A stretch of 64,000 nt of DNA, from assembly GCF_019242955.1 (NCBI RefSeq), contig NZ_CP066129.1:2728001-2792000 (forward strand), read 5' to 3'. Each line of letters begins with the position of its first letter. Within the stretch, counting starts at the first letter, position 1. This document shows positions 10,374 through 20,431 of this stretch, one piece after another. The notes under the pieces are model-generated. The model worked only from the letters and a program-made list of their open reading frames with translations. It was not told where the DNA came from and did no database searches. Made by a program: the position numbers and the translations under genes. The DNA is from Morganella morganii. GTDB taxonomy: Bacteria > Pseudomonadota > Gammaproteobacteria > Enterobacterales > Enterobacteriaceae.

Positions 10374-10898
10374 TTAAGTACTTTTCTTTAAACTGGCTAA
10401 TGCAGCAAACGGATTTGGCTTTTCTGCTTCCGGAGGAAGCTCACCAAAGACTTTCACCGCGTCGGACACTTCACAGTGTTCAGAATCATGTACCGGAACC
10501 ACAGGCAGAGAAAGAATTAATTCATCTTCAATCATTGCCAGTAAATCTGTCTCACCAAAATCACTTACGTCAATTGGCTCATACTCTTCCGGTAATGCCT
10601 CAGCCTGTTCATCGCTGACAACCGGGCTGAAACAATACGTTGCGCGGACATGAAGCGGGAAGATGTTACCACACCGCTGACACTCAAGTGAAACATCAGT
10701 TTCTGCTGTTCCCTTAATGACTGTCAGACGCTGCGGATCGATTTCAAACGTCAAATCAACATCAACGTCGCTGTCCACACTGACTACCGATTCGGCTAAC
10801 CGCGTAACCTGCTCAGGTGCATAGCACCCCCGGTAATCCAGGCGCTTCTGCGCGGCGCGCTTTGCATCAATAGTCAGAGGTAATTTTATCTTTTGCAT
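10374..10898 (-). CDS. yceD: DUF177 protein YceD (23S rRNA accumulation protein)
   Basis: A 174-residue cytoplasmic DUF177 protein, first gene of the operon that runs to fabF. The conserved central SLECQRCG and the acidic C-terminal half ([22 protein letters not shown] in part) mark the family. YceD homologues are needed for normal 23S rRNA levels and are almost always upstream of rpmF. The operon promoter should lie in 10899-11052, divergent from yceF. Confidence 0.93.
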   Translation of the reverse strand: MQKIKLPLTIDAKRAAQKRLDYRGCYAPEQVTRLAESVVSVDSDVDVDLTFEIDPQRLTVIKGTAETDVSLECQRCGNIFPLHVRATYCFSPVVSDEQAEALPEEYEPIDVSDFGETDLLAMIEDELILSLPVVPVHDSEHCEVSDAVKVFGELPPEAEKPNPFAALASLKKST

Positions 10899-11052
10899 AA
10901 GGCGCGCATCTTATATTCGTAAGACGATATAGTCAAAGAAAATATAGACAGCAAAGAGGGCGGTAACCTGCCTTCCCGCTAAAAATACACTCAATAAGCG
11001 GCGCATAGTTTAGAATGAGTTTATTCTTTTTACCACGATTTTCGGAATATTT

Positions 11053-11643
11053 ATGATCTCACTGGTTCTGGCCTCCACCTCCCTGTACCGCAAAGCCCTG
11101 CTGGAGAAACTCGGCGTGCCGTTTGTCTCCGCCGCCCCCGGCACAGATGAAACCCCGTACCCGGCAGAAGACGCACAATCGCTGGTCATGCGCCTGGCCC
11201 GCGAAAAAGCCCGCTCGCTGACACAGCAATACCCGGACAGCCTGATTATCGGATCTGATCAGGTCTGTGTGCTGGACGGGGAAATTACCGGCAAACCACA
11301 TCACTATGATGCGGCGTTTGCACAACTGCGCAAAGCTTCCGGTCAGCGCATCACCTTTTATACCGGACTGAGCCTGTACAACAGTGCCACCGGAGAAGAT
11401 CACACGATATGTGAACCTTACCACGTATATTTCCGTACACTGGAAGATGACGAAATCCGCGCTTATCTGCTGGCGGAAACGCCTTATCAGTGTGCCGGCA
11501 GTTTTAAATCCGAAGGATTAGGAATCGCCTTATTTAAAAAACTGCAGGGAGATGACCCTAATACACTGATAGGATTACCGCTGATCCGCCTGACTGAATT
11601 ACTGATTCAGGCCGGATACAACCCACTGCGGATACCCCGCTGA
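11053..11643 (+). CDS. yceF: Maf-family nucleotide pyrophosphatase YceF
   Basis: A 196-residue Maf/Ham1-fold house-cleaning enzyme (E. coli YceF 194). The N-terminal [15 protein letters not shown] motif and the catalytic Asp69 in [12 protein letters not shown] are present. Its YceF subgroup hydrolyses modified nucleotides such as 7-methyl-GTP. It is transcribed away from yceD; the two share the 154-base divergent region, as in E. coli. Confidence 0.94.
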   Translation: MISLVLASTSLYRKALLEKLGVPFVSAAPGTDETPYPAEDAQSLVMRLAREKARSLTQQYPDSLIIGSDQVCVLDGEITGKPHHYDAAFAQLRKASGQRITFYTGLSLYNSATGEDHTICEPYHVYFRTLEDDEIRAYLLAETPYQCAGSFKSEGLGIALFKKLQGDDPNTLIGLPLIRLTELLIQAGYNPLRIPR

Positions 11644-11682
11644 CCTTTATCCGGGGTATCCGATGACTGTTAAGGAACTGAC

Positions 11683-12009
11683 ATGAAGCTGAAAATGATC
11701 GCTGCCGCAACGCTGCTGTTCAGCGCAGCCGGCCTGGCTGCCCCGTCACTGGCGGACAAAACAACGTTTGTTGCCGACTGTACAAAAGGCGCTGTGACCA
11801 ACCTGAAAAACCCGGACAACCGCAGTAAAGTCCCGGAAGTCTGTGAGTGTGTCTATGACAACTCCCTGGCAAAATTCGGTAAAGACGGGCTGACCAAACT
11901 GGATGATCAGATCCGCAAAGGTCAGAAACTGACAGAACAGGATTCGCAGGCTATCGGTGAAATTGCCCAGAACTGCACCACTAAAATTATCGGTGTGCAG
12001 ACAAAGTAA
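11683..12009 (+). CDS. Small secreted protein with four cysteines, unknown function
   Basis: A 108-residue protein with a clear signal peptide (KLKM basic start, hydrophobic core, cleavage likely after PSLA near residue 24). The mature part is small and hydrophilic and has four cysteines (in VADCTKG, EVCECVYD and AQNCTTK), so two disulfides are likely in the periplasm. I do not recognise the family. It starts 39 bases after yceF and ends at a bidirectional terminator, so it may be co-transcribed with yceF or have its own promoter. Confidence 0.75.
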   Translation: MKLKMIAAATLLFSAAGLAAPSLADKTTFVADCTKGAVTNLKNPDNRSKVPEVCECVYDNSLAKFGKDGLTKLDDQIRKGQKLTEQDSQAIGEIAQNCTTKIIGVQTK

Positions 12010-12040
12010 CCACCGCATGTCGTCGATACTGCCAATTTAA

Positions 12041-12071
12041 GAAAAAACCCGCGTTCGTCGCGGGTTCTTTA
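12041..12071. terminator. Bidirectional terminator between the small secreted gene and rluC
   Basis: A perfect 8-bp stem AACCCGCG/CGCGGGTT (12046-12053 and 12059-12066) with a 5-base loop. A-run on the left and TTCTTT on the right let it serve both converging genes. Confidence 0.85.
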
Positions 12072-12091
12072 TAACGGGGTCTGCACTCTGC

Positions 12092-13051
12092 TTATTTTGC
12101 CTGTTTCGACCGCAGCACAGTCAGACAATGACGCAGCTTTTCATCTAACGGCGCCTGAAGGCGCATCGCCTCTCCGGTAGACGGATGTGTAAAAGCGAGT
12201 GCCGCCGCATGTAAAAACAGCCGGTTCAGGCCCGTCCCTTTCAGTTGTGCATCAAACTGTGCATCACCGTAACGGTTATCAAATGCGATAGGGTGCCCCG
12301 CATGAAGCGTATGCACGCGGATCTGATGCGTGCGTCCGGTCACCGGACTGGCTTTAACCAGCGTGGCCGAATCAAAGCGCTCTTCCACTTTAAAACGGGT
12401 TTCTGATGGTTTTCCTTCCGGGCTGACTTTCACCACGCGTTCGCCGCTCTGGAGAATATTTTTCAGCAGCGGTGCCTGCACCACTTTTACGGAAGATTGC
12501 CACTGACCGCGCACCAGTGCCAGATAATCTTTCTGCATCTGTTTCAGACGCAGTTGTTCATGCAGCGCCCGCAGCGCGGAACGCTTTTTGGCGATCAGCA
12601 GAATACCGGAGGTATCACGGTCGAGCCGGTGCACCAGCTCCAGGAAACGTGCGTCAGGACGCAGCGCCCGCATTGCCTCAATCACGCCGAAACTCAGACC
12701 GCTGCCGCCGTGCACCGCCGTTCCCGCCGGTTTATTAATCACCAGAATATGATCATCTTCATACAATACACACTCTGCGAGTGCGGATACTTTATCCAGT
12801 TTCGCTGATACCGGCGCATCATTTTTCTCTGCCACACGCACCGGCGGAATACGGATGCTGTCCCCGTCCGCAATTTTGTATTCCGGTTTTATCCGGCCTT
12901 TATTTACGCGCACTTCCCCTTTACGGATGATGCGGTAAATCATGCTCTTCGGTACCCCTTTGAGGCGCGCGAGCAGAAAATTATCAATACGCTGGCCGGC
13001 TTCATCGCCGGACACAACAACAAATTGAACTGTCTGATTATCAGTTTTCAT
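12092..13051 (-). CDS. rluC: 23S rRNA pseudouridine synthase RluC
   Basis: A 319-residue RluA-family enzyme, the E. coli length, that makes pseudouridine at 955, 2504 and 2580 of 23S rRNA. The start is placed at 13051 ([10 protein letters not shown]), which fits the family; upstream in-frame codons extend into the rne promoter. An S4 RNA-binding domain occupies about residues 15-75. The catalytic Asp144 is in [11 protein letters not shown]. It is divergent from rne, as in E. coli. Confidence 0.95.
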   Translation of the reverse strand: MKTDNQTVQFVVVSGDEAGQRIDNFLLARLKGVPKSMIYRIIRKGEVRVNKGRIKPEYKIADGDSIRIPPVRVAEKNDAPVSAKLDKVSALAECVLYEDDHILVINKPAGTAVHGGSGLSFGVIEAMRALRPDARFLELVHRLDRDTSGILLIAKKRSALRALHEQLRLKQMQKDYLALVRGQWQSSVKVVQAPLLKNILQSGERVVKVSPEGKPSETRFKVEERFDSATLVKASPVTGRTHQIRVHTLHAGHPIAFDNRYGDAQFDAQLKGTGLNRLFLHAAALAFTHPSTGEAMRLQAPLDEKLRHCLTVLRSKQAK

Positions 13052-13584
13052 GAAACGGGGGGCTATCCTCTGAACCGTTGCTCCGCAAACCGGGATCGTT
13101 ATCCGGTGAAACAGGCGGCAAATGTGCATCAATGTTTTACGCGGCTATTTTCCCATTTTTTCCGGAAAAAGACCAAGGATTAACGTCATTAACAAATTTC
13201 TGCATAATTTTCACCGAAACATGCAATGTCACCTTGCTATAACCACACCGGCAATGGAATAATGCATGCGCCGATTTTGGCAAAGCAGATATTTTATATT
13301 TGTCTGACCGATGACAACGCAGCAATGGCGTAAGACGTTATTTCCGGTCAGATAATCAGCGGGCTGCGGGTTGCAGCTTACCGGGCCGGTATCACGTATA
13401 AACGTGATTTTCAGCCGGCAACGGGGATTCAGACAAGACTGAACCTCACCGACACAATTTGCACCTCTATACGATCGACAGCCGGGAGGCTGACGGTGCG
13501 GTAAAAGCCACGAGGTCATCGGTTCCGGTAGCAACGAAATTGCCCGCAGCGCACTAATTAAATGAAAAGATTGAGTAAATTATA
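13052..13584 (+). promoter_or_regulatory. rne promoter region and long structured 5' leader (rne5-type)
   Basis: The 533 bases between rluC and rne hold no credible gene. The last ~220 form stem-loops of the kind expected for the autoregulatory RNase E leader. The clearest is at 13385-13419, with inner arms ATCACGT (13391-13397) and ACGTGAT (13402-13408), a 4-base loop, and outer GCCGG/CCGGC arms. It is preceded by GCTGC/GCAGC at 13363-13377. In E. coli RNase E binds such hairpins in its own mRNA and triggers decay. The assignment rests on position and folding, not an alignment. Confidence 0.7.
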
Positions 13585-16500
13585 ATGAAAAGAATGTTAA
13601 TCAACGCAACTCAGCAGGAAGAGTTGCGTGTTGCCCTTGTCGACGGGCAGCGGTTGTATGATCTGGATATCGAAAGCCCCGGTCACGAACAAAAAAAAGC
13701 AAACATCTATAAAGGGAAAATCACCCGTATTGAACCGAGTTTAGAAGCTGCTTTTGTTGACTATGGCGCAGAGCGTCACGGTTTCCTTCCCGTCAAAGAA
13801 ATTGCCCGCGAGTATTTCCCTGCTAATTACCACGCCTCCGGCCGTCCGAATATCAAAGATGTCCTGAAAGAAGGTCAGGAAGTCATTGTTCAGGTCGACA
13901 AGGAAGAGCGCGGTAATAAAGGCGCGGCACTCACCACCTTTATCAGTCTGGCCGGCAGTTATCTGGTTCTGATGCCGAATAACCCGCGTGCCGGCGGTAT
14001 TTCCCGCCGTATCGAAGGGGATGATCGCACCGAGCTGAAAGAAGCCCTGTCCGCACTGGATATCCCGGATGGTATGGGTCTGATTGTCCGCACCGCCGGT
14101 GTGGGTAAATCTGCCGATGCCCTGCGCTGGGATCTCGAATACCGTATCAAGCACTGGGAAGCCATCAAAAAAGTTGCTGAAGGCCGCCCTGCTCCGTTCC
14201 TGATCCATCAGGAAAGTAATGTTATCGTCCGCGCGTTCCGTGATTATCTGCGCCCGGACATCGGTGAAATCCTCATCGATAACCCGAAAATTCTGGAACT
14301 GGCACGCAAGCACATCACCGCTATCGGTCGTGCGGATTTCGCCAGCAAAATCAAACTGTACCAGGGCGAAGTGCCGCTGTTCAGTCATTATCAGATTGAA
14401 TCGCAGATTGAATCCGCTTTCCAGCGCGAAGTCCGTCTGCCGTCCGGCGGTGCGATTGTTATCGACACCACCGAAGCCCTGACCGCTATCGATATCAACT
14501 CCTCCCGTTCAACACGCGGCGGTGATATCGAAGAAACCGCATTTAACACCAACCTGGAAGCGGCAGATGAAATTGCCCGCCAGCTGCGCCTGCGTGACCT
14601 CGGCGGCCTGATTGTTATCGACTTTATCGATATGACGCCGGTCCGTCATCAGCGCGAAGTGGAAAACCGGATGCGCGAGGCGGTACGTCAGGATCGCGCC
14701 CGTATCCAGATCGGCCGTATTTCCCGCTTTGGTCTGCTGGAGATGTCCCGTCAGCGCCTGAGCCCGTCACTGGGTGAATCAAGCCATCATGTGTGTCCGC
14801 GATGCAGCGGCACCGGGACTGTGCGTGATAACGAATCACTGGCGCTCTCCATTCTGCGCCTGATTGAAGAAGAAGCGCTGAAAGAGAACACCCATCAGGT
14901 ACACGCAATCGTCCCTGTTCCGGTGGCGTCTTATCTGCTGAACGAAAAACGCCAGGCCGTCAGTGCAATTGAAGCACGCCAGGCGGGCGTCAGCGTGATT
15001 ATCGTGCCGAACAATCAGATGGAAACCCCGCACTTCCGCGTGGTCCGTGTCCGTAAAGGTGATGAGATCGGTACCCTGAGCTATCGCCTGCCGGAGAAAT
15101 ACGAAGCGGAATCCGCTGCCGGTGAAGAAGAGGAAACTCAGGAACGCCGTGCGCCGGAGCAACCGGCCATCAATGCCTTTGCTATTACTTCCGACGCACC
15201 GGTACCGGCACAGTCCGCCGCTGCCCGCAAACCGGAAAGCAAACGTGATAACCGTCAGGACAAGCAGGCACCTGCTGCTTCTGAAGGTGGTTTCTTCAGC
15301 CGTCTCATCAAAAAACTGTTCGGTTCCGCACCTGTTGTGCAGGAAGAAACTGAACAGAAAGAGAAAAAGCAGAGTAACGACAACAATAACCGCCGCGGCG
15401 GGAATGACCGTAACAAACAGCGCCGTAACCGCCGCGACCGTAATGATCGCAACGGTGAACGCACCGAACGTACTGACCGCCCTGAGCGCGGCGAACGCAG
15501 TGATAACGAATCACGTAACAAGCGTGACCGTGATACGGTAAATGAGCCGCGTAAAGGTCGTAATCAGAATACGCCGAACGAAGATCTGACACCGGAAGAA
15601 CTGGCCGCCCGCGAAGCGCAGCAGCAATTACGCCGCGAACAGCGTGCAGAGCGTCAGCGCCGTCGTCAGGAAGAGAAGCGTACTCAGCAGGATGCGAAAA
15701 AACTGCATGCGCAGCAGGAAGATCAGGATGCCCTGAACAGCGACGGTAATACGGAAGATGATGATGCACCAACACCGGTTCGTCAGCGCCGTAACCGCCG
15801 CCAGCTGAACGGCTCTGTCCGTATTACGGATGGCGCAACACAAACTGAACCGGCTGTTGCAGCTTCCGTTCCGGCTGTAACCGACACTGCACCTGCGGCA
15901 GTCCCGGCGGATACAGACGTACCGGCCGCGGCTGAAAACAATGGTGATGAAACGCACAGCGATAACATTCTGCCGCGCCGCTCCCGCCGTTCACCACGCC
16001 ATCTGCGTGTGAGTGGTCAGCGCCGCCGCCGTTACCGCGAAGACCGTCAGCTGACGCAATCCCCGGTTCCGCTGGAAATGGCTGTGTTCTCTCCTGAGCT
16101 GGCCTCCGGTAAAGTGTGGGTTCAGTATCCGGTTGTGACACCTGCTGTACCTGCGGAACAGGAAATGACAGAAGCGGCTCCGGAAGTCACCGCGATAGTG
16201 ACAGAAGCGGCAGTTGTCACTCAGATTGTTGCTGAAACGACAGAAGCCACGGTTGTGGCGGAACAGTTCTCTCTGACAATCGCTTCTGAAGCGCCTCAGG
16301 TTACCGTACCGGAAGAAATGCCTGCTCAGGAAACCACAGAAGTTGTGGCTGATGAACCGGCAGTAACTGATATCGTTACGGCTGAACCGGCAGCGCCAAT
16401 CGCCGCCGCAGAACCGGAAGCCATTACAGAACCTGAAGTGATTGCCGAGCCTGAAGTGATTACAGAGCCTGAACCGGTTGCTGAGCCTGTCACAGCTCCT

Positions 16501-16713
16501 GTGGCAGCACCGGTTTCTGAAACAGCCGTCGTTGTGGCCGGACGCCACGCGTATTCACCGATGACCAAAGCGCCTGCTCCGGCAACCACCGGCGAAGCCT
16601 TTGCTATCACTGAATATCAGCGTGAAGACCGCGAAGCCTATTCCCTGCACGGTGCAGGTGGTCATGCCGCGACTAACCATGCAGCTTCAGAGCCATCAAA
16701 AACACTGCTCTGA
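13585..16713 (+). CDS. rne: Ribonuclease E
   Basis: A 1042-residue endonuclease and degradosome scaffold (E. coli 1061). The catalytic half is highly conserved: S1 domain near residues 36-118, catalytic Asp303 (TAIDINSS) and Asp346 (VIDFIDM), and the zinc-link cysteines 404 and 407 (CPRCSG). After about residue 500 the protein is low-complexity: Arg/Asn/Asp-rich RNA-binding stretches, then Ala/Val/Glu/Pro-rich repeats (16100-16500) expected to be disordered and to dock RhlB, enolase and PNPase. The amphipathic membrane-anchor region [13 protein letters not shown] is at about residues 571-583. The GC-rich C-terminal half gives several spurious antisense frames. Confidence 0.98.
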   Translation: MKRMLINATQQEELRVALVDGQRLYDLDIESPGHEQKKANIYKGKITRIEPSLEAAFVDYGAERHGFLPVKEIAREYFPANYHASGRPNIKDVLKEGQEVIVQVDKEERGNKGAALTTFISLAGSYLVLMPNNPRAGGISRRIEGDDRTELKEALSALDIPDGMGLIVRTAGVGKSADALRWDLEYRIKHWEAIKKVAEGRPAPFLIHQESNVIVRAFRDYLRPDIGEILIDNPKILELARKHITAIGRADFASKIKLYQGEVPLFSHYQIESQIESAFQREVRLPSGGAIVIDTTEALTAIDINSSRSTRGGDIEETAFNTNLEAADEIARQLRLRDLGGLIVIDFIDMTPVRHQREVENRMREAVRQDRARIQIGRISRFGLLEMSRQRLSPSLGESSHHVCPRCSGTGTVRDNESLALSILRLIEEEALKENTHQVHAIVPVPVASYLLNEKRQAVSAIEARQAGVSVIIVPNNQMETPHFRVVRVRKGDEIGTLSYRLPEKYEAESAAGEEEETQERRAPEQPAINAFAITSDAPVPAQSAAARKPESKRDNRQDKQAPAASEGGFFSRLIKKLFGSAPVVQEETEQKEKKQSNDNNNRRGGNDRNKQRRNRRDRNDRNGERTERTDRPERGERSDNESRNKRDRDTVNEPRKGRNQNTPNEDLTPEELAAREAQQQLRREQRAERQRRRQEEKRTQQDAKKLHAQQEDQDALNSDGNTEDDDAPTPVRQRRNRRQLNGSVRITDGATQTEPAVAASVPAVTDTAPAAVPADTDVPAAAENNGDETHSDNILPRRSRRSPRHLRVSGQRRRRYREDRQLTQSPVPLEMAVFSPELASGKVWVQYPVVTPAVPAEQEMTEAAPEVTAIVTEAAVVTQIVAETTEATVVAEQFSLTIASEAPQVTVPEEMPAQETTEVVADEPAVTDIVTAEPAAPIAAAEPEAITEPEVIAEPEVITEPEPVAEPVTAPVAAPVSETAVVVAGRHAYSPMTKAPAPATTGEAFAITEYQREDREAYSLHGAGGHAATNHAASEPSKTLL

Positions 16714-16730
16714 TAATGTATCGCTGAACT

Positions 16731-16766
16731 GAAAATGGCTTCCTCCGGGAAGCCATTTTTTATTTC
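16731..16766 (+). terminator. Rho-independent terminator after rne
   Basis: An AATGGCTTCC/GGAAGCCATT stem around a short loop, followed by TTTTTTA, 18 bases past the rne stop. Confidence 0.9.
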
Positions 16767-16877
16767 CGGAAAAGACCGGTAACTGATGGTTCTTTATACG
16801 AAGCTGGCTTTCAATTATACTAATGACGTCTTGAGAGTCCTGCTTGTCAGTGACTCTGAAGTAACAGGAGAAACAGC

Positions 16878-17489
16878 ATGGTAAAAAAGACAACCCAGAC
16901 AACCGTTACAGCTATCGTGGCAAGCCTTATGGCTTCGCTCGCTCCTGTCCCTGCACAAAGCACAACCTTACCCGTAACCGCAGTGGAAATAAGTACAAAC
17001 CATAATGTGGCGGCCTCGCTCACATTTAATCTTCCGGGTGGCGTCGTTTTCCTGCCGCTTGAAGATGCTGCTGATTATCTTAATCAGATCAATGAACATC
17101 AGCGATCACTTCTGAATGCAGCCGTACAAGACAGACAAAACCGGGGAAAAGGTGCCCTTTTTGCATTCACTCCGCGAATGAAACGTTTGTGCGCTGATGG
17201 TCTTAAACATCATATGCGCGTTAAAGAAGCCATCCGGCTTGTAATGGCAAATGATAACCTCAGTAAAACGTTCCCCGGTAACCCCGGACAGCAAGCACAA
17301 TATAAAGCTAATCTGCTTCGCTTCGGTCGTGCGGTCGCACAAAGTGAATTTATCCTCAGAGATACATTGTCACTCATTGAACAAAGCATGCCTCCTGAAA
17401 ATACAGTGCATTTAACAGATATGCCGGGTGATAACGAAGTCCGTTCCTGGATTGCTGCTGAACACAAAAAACTCAAACTCCCGGTATAG
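16878..17489 (+). CDS. Unknown protein preceding a YafO-like toxin gene; possible antitoxin or exported protein
   Basis: A 203-residue protein that I do not recognise. The ATG at 16878 has a good AGGAG site 7 bases upstream. The N-terminus (MVKKTTQ, then a modestly hydrophobic stretch to PVPAQS near residue 27) resembles a signal peptide; the remainder is mixed alpha/beta with no metal or catalytic motif I can name. Its stop is used as part of the ribosome site of the next gene, a YafO-family toxin, so the two are coupled. By position it would be the antitoxin, but it is about twice the size of YafN and not visibly similar to it. The possible signal peptide argues against that role. Confidence 0.7.
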   Translation: MVKKTTQTTVTAIVASLMASLAPVPAQSTTLPVTAVEISTNHNVAASLTFNLPGGVVFLPLEDAADYLNQINEHQRSLLNAAVQDRQNRGKGALFAFTPRMKRLCADGLKHHMRVKEAIRLVMANDNLSKTFPGNPGQQAQYKANLLRFGRAVAQSEFILRDTLSLIEQSMPPENTVHLTDMPGDNEVRSWIAAEHKKLKLPV

Positions 17490-17500
17490 GAGTAACACTG

Positions 17501-17881
17501 ATGCCTTGCATAGTGAGTGTTCATTCTGATGTAGAGATGCCGGATATCGCAAACAGTTACGCTAAAGCTTTAGAAGCCTGGAAGAACTCACAGATTTTAC
17601 CTGATCATTTCGGTAATGAGGGTCAATGGGAAAGTAATCCCCGGTTGTGTGATTCTTTCGTCTATAAACTACATATCCGATTACCGTCAGAACCCGGATG
17701 GAAAAAAAACAAAGCACAGATTGACAGACATTCCAATCATTACCTTGTATTTTCAAGGCATTGGCTCGATTACGATAACATTCAAATCATCAGTGTTATG
17801 AGCCCTGACGGCCACGAAAAAGCCAGAACATCTTATATGTCTGAATTGGAACGACGGGCAGAAGAGTTTCAGAACAGTTAA
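17501..17881 (+). CDS. YafO-family mRNA interferase-like toxin
   Basis: A 126-residue protein resembling E. coli YafO, a ribosome-dependent mRNA-cleaving toxin. Matching points are LPDHFG near residue 37, SNHYLVFSR in the second half (YafO has a histidine followed by LVY at this place), a following strand IQIISVMSPDGHEKAR (YafO: LIAILKPEPHKLAR) and the closing M..L...AE.F helix. The gene begins 12 bases after the upstream frame with an AGGAG site overlapping that gene's stop. In E. coli the partner is YafN and the operon is SOS-linked; I see no LexA-like box upstream here. Family call is from remembered sequence, moderate confidence. Confidence 0.62.
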   Translation: MPCIVSVHSDVEMPDIANSYAKALEAWKNSQILPDHFGNEGQWESNPRLCDSFVYKLHIRLPSEPGWKKNKAQIDRHSNHYLVFSRHWLDYDNIQIISVMSPDGHEKARTSYMSELERRAEEFQNS

Positions 17882-17884
17882 AAA

Positions 17885-17915
17885 AAAACCGCGAATGCTG
17901 CCATTCACGGTTTCT
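17885..17915. terminator. Bidirectional terminator between the toxin-like gene and tmaR
   Basis: An 11-bp stem AACCGCGAATG/CATTCACGGTT (17887-17897 and 17902-17912) with one mismatch and a 4-base loop. An A-run on its left and TTT on its right fit converging genes. Confidence 0.75.
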
Positions 17916-17933
17916 GTGGTTGTGATTATGCGA

Positions 17934-18260
17934 TTACTTAATATCTTTGATATCGCCCATCGCTTTGAGCTCTCTGGAGATTTCACGGCGCTCTTTTGAC
18001 AGATCCGCATTCTTGATGATGTACTCATCCACACGATCTTCGTAGTCACTGCGCATATTGGCAATGATGGCCTGGATATCTTCAATGGACATACCCGGCT
18101 TGATGTAATCACTCAGGTTATCAAGCAGAAGTACACGTTTCTGGTTATCACGGATTTTCTTTTCGTTGTCAGTTATTTCACGCAATATTTTATTTTTACG
18201 GCGAAACATACGAACGAACTCCAGGACATTGTGAAAGGAAGGCTTGGTTGTGTTGTCCAT
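17934..18260 (-). CDS. tmaR: PTS system regulator TmaR (YeeX, DUF496)
   Basis: A 108-residue coiled-coil protein nearly identical in layout to E. coli YeeX/TmaR (109). Start placed at 18260 ([17 protein letters not shown]). Signature segments are [31 protein letters not shown] and [14 protein letters not shown]. TmaR clusters Enzyme I of the sugar phosphotransferase system at the cell pole and so controls sugar uptake. Its place near sbcB and plaP is also seen in E. coli. Confidence 0.93.
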   Translation of the reverse strand: MDNTTKPSFHNVLEFVRMFRRKNKILREITDNEKKIRDNQKRVLLLDNLSDYIKPGMSIEDIQAIIANMRSDYEDRVDEYIIKNADLSKERREISRELKAMGDIKDIK

Positions 18261-18375
18261 TATTCTACCCTTAGTCATATCTGAAATGTGATTCATTAAA
18301 CAATACAGGTTAACCATGACTGCCGACAAGCACTTCCGCCGGTTTTCGTCAGTTTTATTCAGTGTAGCGTATTTC

Positions 18376-18432
18376 TGTGCGGAATTGTTTCAGCTGGCAG
18401 ACATTCCGCACAAAATACCGCAATTTTGTGCG
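18376..18432 (+). promoter_or_regulatory. Three mutually pairing arms upstream of sbcB (attenuator-like or operator array)
   Basis: Segment 1, TGTGCGGAAT (18376-18385), is a perfect complement of ATTCCGCACA (18403-18412). The overlapping CGCACAAAAT (18407-18416) is a perfect complement of ATTTTGTGCG (18423-18432). Arms 1:2 and 2:3 cannot both pair, the logic of an RNA switch. Read as DNA, the same bases are three TGTGCG-type sites in alternating orientation, which could bind a dimeric regulator. The element lies between the divergent tmaR and sbcB, 106 bases before the sbcB start. Confidence 0.5.
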
Positions 18433-18537
18433 ATCTGCTATCGGATAACATGACAGGGATAACCAGTACTGAAATTGGTATTTTGTTCCCGATTTGTTAC
18501 CCTGTAGCCCATCATTTATCAGAAAACGGGCCATACG

Positions 18538-19956
18538 GTGTCTTCAGCACAATTTTTCTTTCACGATTACGAAACCTTCGGGCAGGATCCTGCCGGTGAC
18601 CGTCCGGCGCAGTTTGCCGGTGTCCGCACTGACAGTGAATTCAATATTATCGCCGATCCTGTAATCGCCTACTGCGCCCCGGCGGATGACTACCTGCCGC
18701 AACCCGCCGCCGTGATGATAACCGGTATCACGCCGCAGGAAGCGTTGCAGAAAGGTGTTAATGAGGCGCAGTTTGCCAGACTGATTCATGACACCTTTAC
18801 ACAACCGGATACCTGTATTCTCGGCTATAACAGTATTCGTTTTGATGATGAAGTCACCCGTAATATTTTTTACCGGAATTTTTACGACCCGTATGCCTAC
18901 AGCTGGATGAACCGCAATTCCCGCTGGGATCTGATTGATATCACCCGCGCCTGTTACGCGCTGCGTCCCGACGGTACAAACTGGCCGGAGAATGACGAAG
19001 GCCTGCCAAGCTTTAAGCTGGAGCATCTGACGGCCGCAAACGGCATCGCCCACGAAAATGCCCACGATGCGATGGCTGACGTGTATGCCACCATCGCCAT
19101 GGCAAAACAGTTACGGGGCGCTCAGCCGCGTCTGTTTGATTATTTCTTCAGTCTGCGCGACAAACGCAAACTTGCCGCTCTGATTGATATTCCGTCCATG
19201 AAGCCGCTGGTGCATATCTCCGGTATGTTCGGTGCGGTCCGGGCCAATACCAGCCTGGTGGCTCCGCTGGCATGGCACCCGGATAACCGCAATGCCGTGA
19301 TTATGTGCGACCTGGCCGGTGATCTGACCCCGCTGCTGACGCTGGATGCGGATACCCTGCGTGAACACCTGTATACCCGCCGTGATGAACTGCCGGACGG
19401 CGCATCTCCGGTACCGCTCAAGCTGGTGCATATTAATAAATGCCCGATCCTGGCGCCGGAAAATACCCTGCGCCCGCAGGATGCACAGCGTATCGGACTC
19501 GACAAAGATGTGTGTGCCCGCAATGCGGAACTGCTGCATCAGCATCCGGAGATCCGCGAGAAAGTGGTGGCCGTTTTCGCACAACCGCGTGAGTTCCCGC
19601 CGCAGAATGATGTGGATCGCATGATTTACCAGGGCTTTTTCAGTGACTCAGATAAAGCCGCAATGACCATTATCCGCGAAACCGATCCGAAAAATCTGCC
19701 TGCGCTGGCATTGAGCTATCAGGATGCGCGTCTGCCGGAATTACTGTTCCGCTACCGTGCACGGAATTTCCCGGGTACGCTGGATGAACAGGAGCAGCAG
19801 CGCTGGCTTGCCCATCGCCGTGAGGTATTCAGTCAGGATAATTTAACGCGTTATTTTGAACAGATCGGTGAAATGATGCAGGAATATCAGCATGATGCGA
19901 ATAAGACAGAGTTGCTGAAGAAGTTGGTACAGTACGCGCAACGACTGGCGGAGTAA
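18538..19956 (+). CDS. sbcB: Exodeoxyribonuclease I (SbcB)
   Basis: A 472-residue 3'-5' single-strand DNA exonuclease (E. coli 475) acting in mismatch repair and recombination. The DEDDh active site is seen as Asp10/Glu12 in FFHDYETFG, the GYNSIRFDDEVTRN segment, and the His-Asp pair in ENAHDAMADVYAT. SH3-like and helical C-terminal domains follow and match E. coli ExoI throughout. The start is a GTG at 18538. The last residue is about 40 bases before the stop of the converging small gene. Confidence 0.96.
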   Translation: MSSAQFFFHDYETFGQDPAGDRPAQFAGVRTDSEFNIIADPVIAYCAPADDYLPQPAAVMITGITPQEALQKGVNEAQFARLIHDTFTQPDTCILGYNSIRFDDEVTRNIFYRNFYDPYAYSWMNRNSRWDLIDITRACYALRPDGTNWPENDEGLPSFKLEHLTAANGIAHENAHDAMADVYATIAMAKQLRGAQPRLFDYFFSLRDKRKLAALIDIPSMKPLVHISGMFGAVRANTSLVAPLAWHPDNRNAVIMCDLAGDLTPLLTLDADTLREHLYTRRDELPDGASPVPLKLVHINKCPILAPENTLRPQDAQRIGLDKDVCARNAELLHQHPEIREKVVAVFAQPREFPPQNDVDRMIYQGFFSDSDKAAMTIIRETDPKNLPALALSYQDARLPELLFRYRARNFPGTLDEQEQQRWLAHRREVFSQDNLTRYFEQIGEMMQEYQHDANKTELLKKLVQYAQRLAE

Positions 19957-19995
19957 GCAGACAGACCGCCGGGAGCAGCACTCCCGGCAATAATA

Positions 19996-20292
19996 TTATC
20001 CCGCTTTATTCGAGGTATAAAACACCCGGCACAGGGATTCCCTGTACTTCGGACAAACAGATACCAGCCGTGTGCGGCTCTCAGTATCCCGTCCCAGTTC
20101 CTTCAGCACCCCTTTGGTGATCAGTGAATCAGCACTGCTGTGCTTGATGCCGATACTGACATTTTCATCACGGGCATTCAGAATATAGATAATCAGCGCG
20201 CGCTCATCCGAACTGAGGTTATGCAAAACCTCTGCTTTATGGCATTTGACCTGAACCGCTTTGCCGAAGGCATTTTTGAGTCTTTTAAACAT
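19996..20292 (-). CDS. Small unknown protein, possible winged-helix fold
   Basis: A 98-residue basic protein with no signal peptide or membrane segment. The middle part (LSSDERALIIYILNARDENVSI, split here, then SLITKGVLKELGRDT) has the helix-turn-helix-wing rhythm seen in the C-terminal cytosolic part of superinfection-exclusion-B-like proteins, but the similarity is weak and I do not assign a function. It is transcribed alone between the sbcB end and the dld end, with an AT-rich 5' flank. Confidence 0.6.
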   Translation of the reverse strand: MFKRLKNAFGKAVQVKCHKAEVLHNLSSDERALIIYILNARDENVSIGIKHSSADSLITKGVLKELGRDTESRTRLVSVCPKYRESLCRVFYTSNKAG

Positions 20293-20431
20293 AGTGACCA
20301 GTAAACAGGGAGAAAAGCTGATTATAATAAAATTAATCCCTTATTAACATTACTGATTTATCCGGAAAATTAATGAAAAAATCCGGTTACAGACATAACC
20401 GGATTTTGCAGATTTTCATTCTTCAGAACAG

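Noticed and set aside
13741-14388. A 215-codon frame antisense to the rne catalytic domain
   Set aside because: It mirrors a highly conserved coding region and has no plausible start signal or family.
15991-16548. A Cys/Arg/Phe-rich 185-codon frame antisense to the rne C-terminal half
   Set aside because: It results from the repetitive Ala/Val/Glu/Pro coding sequence on the other strand.
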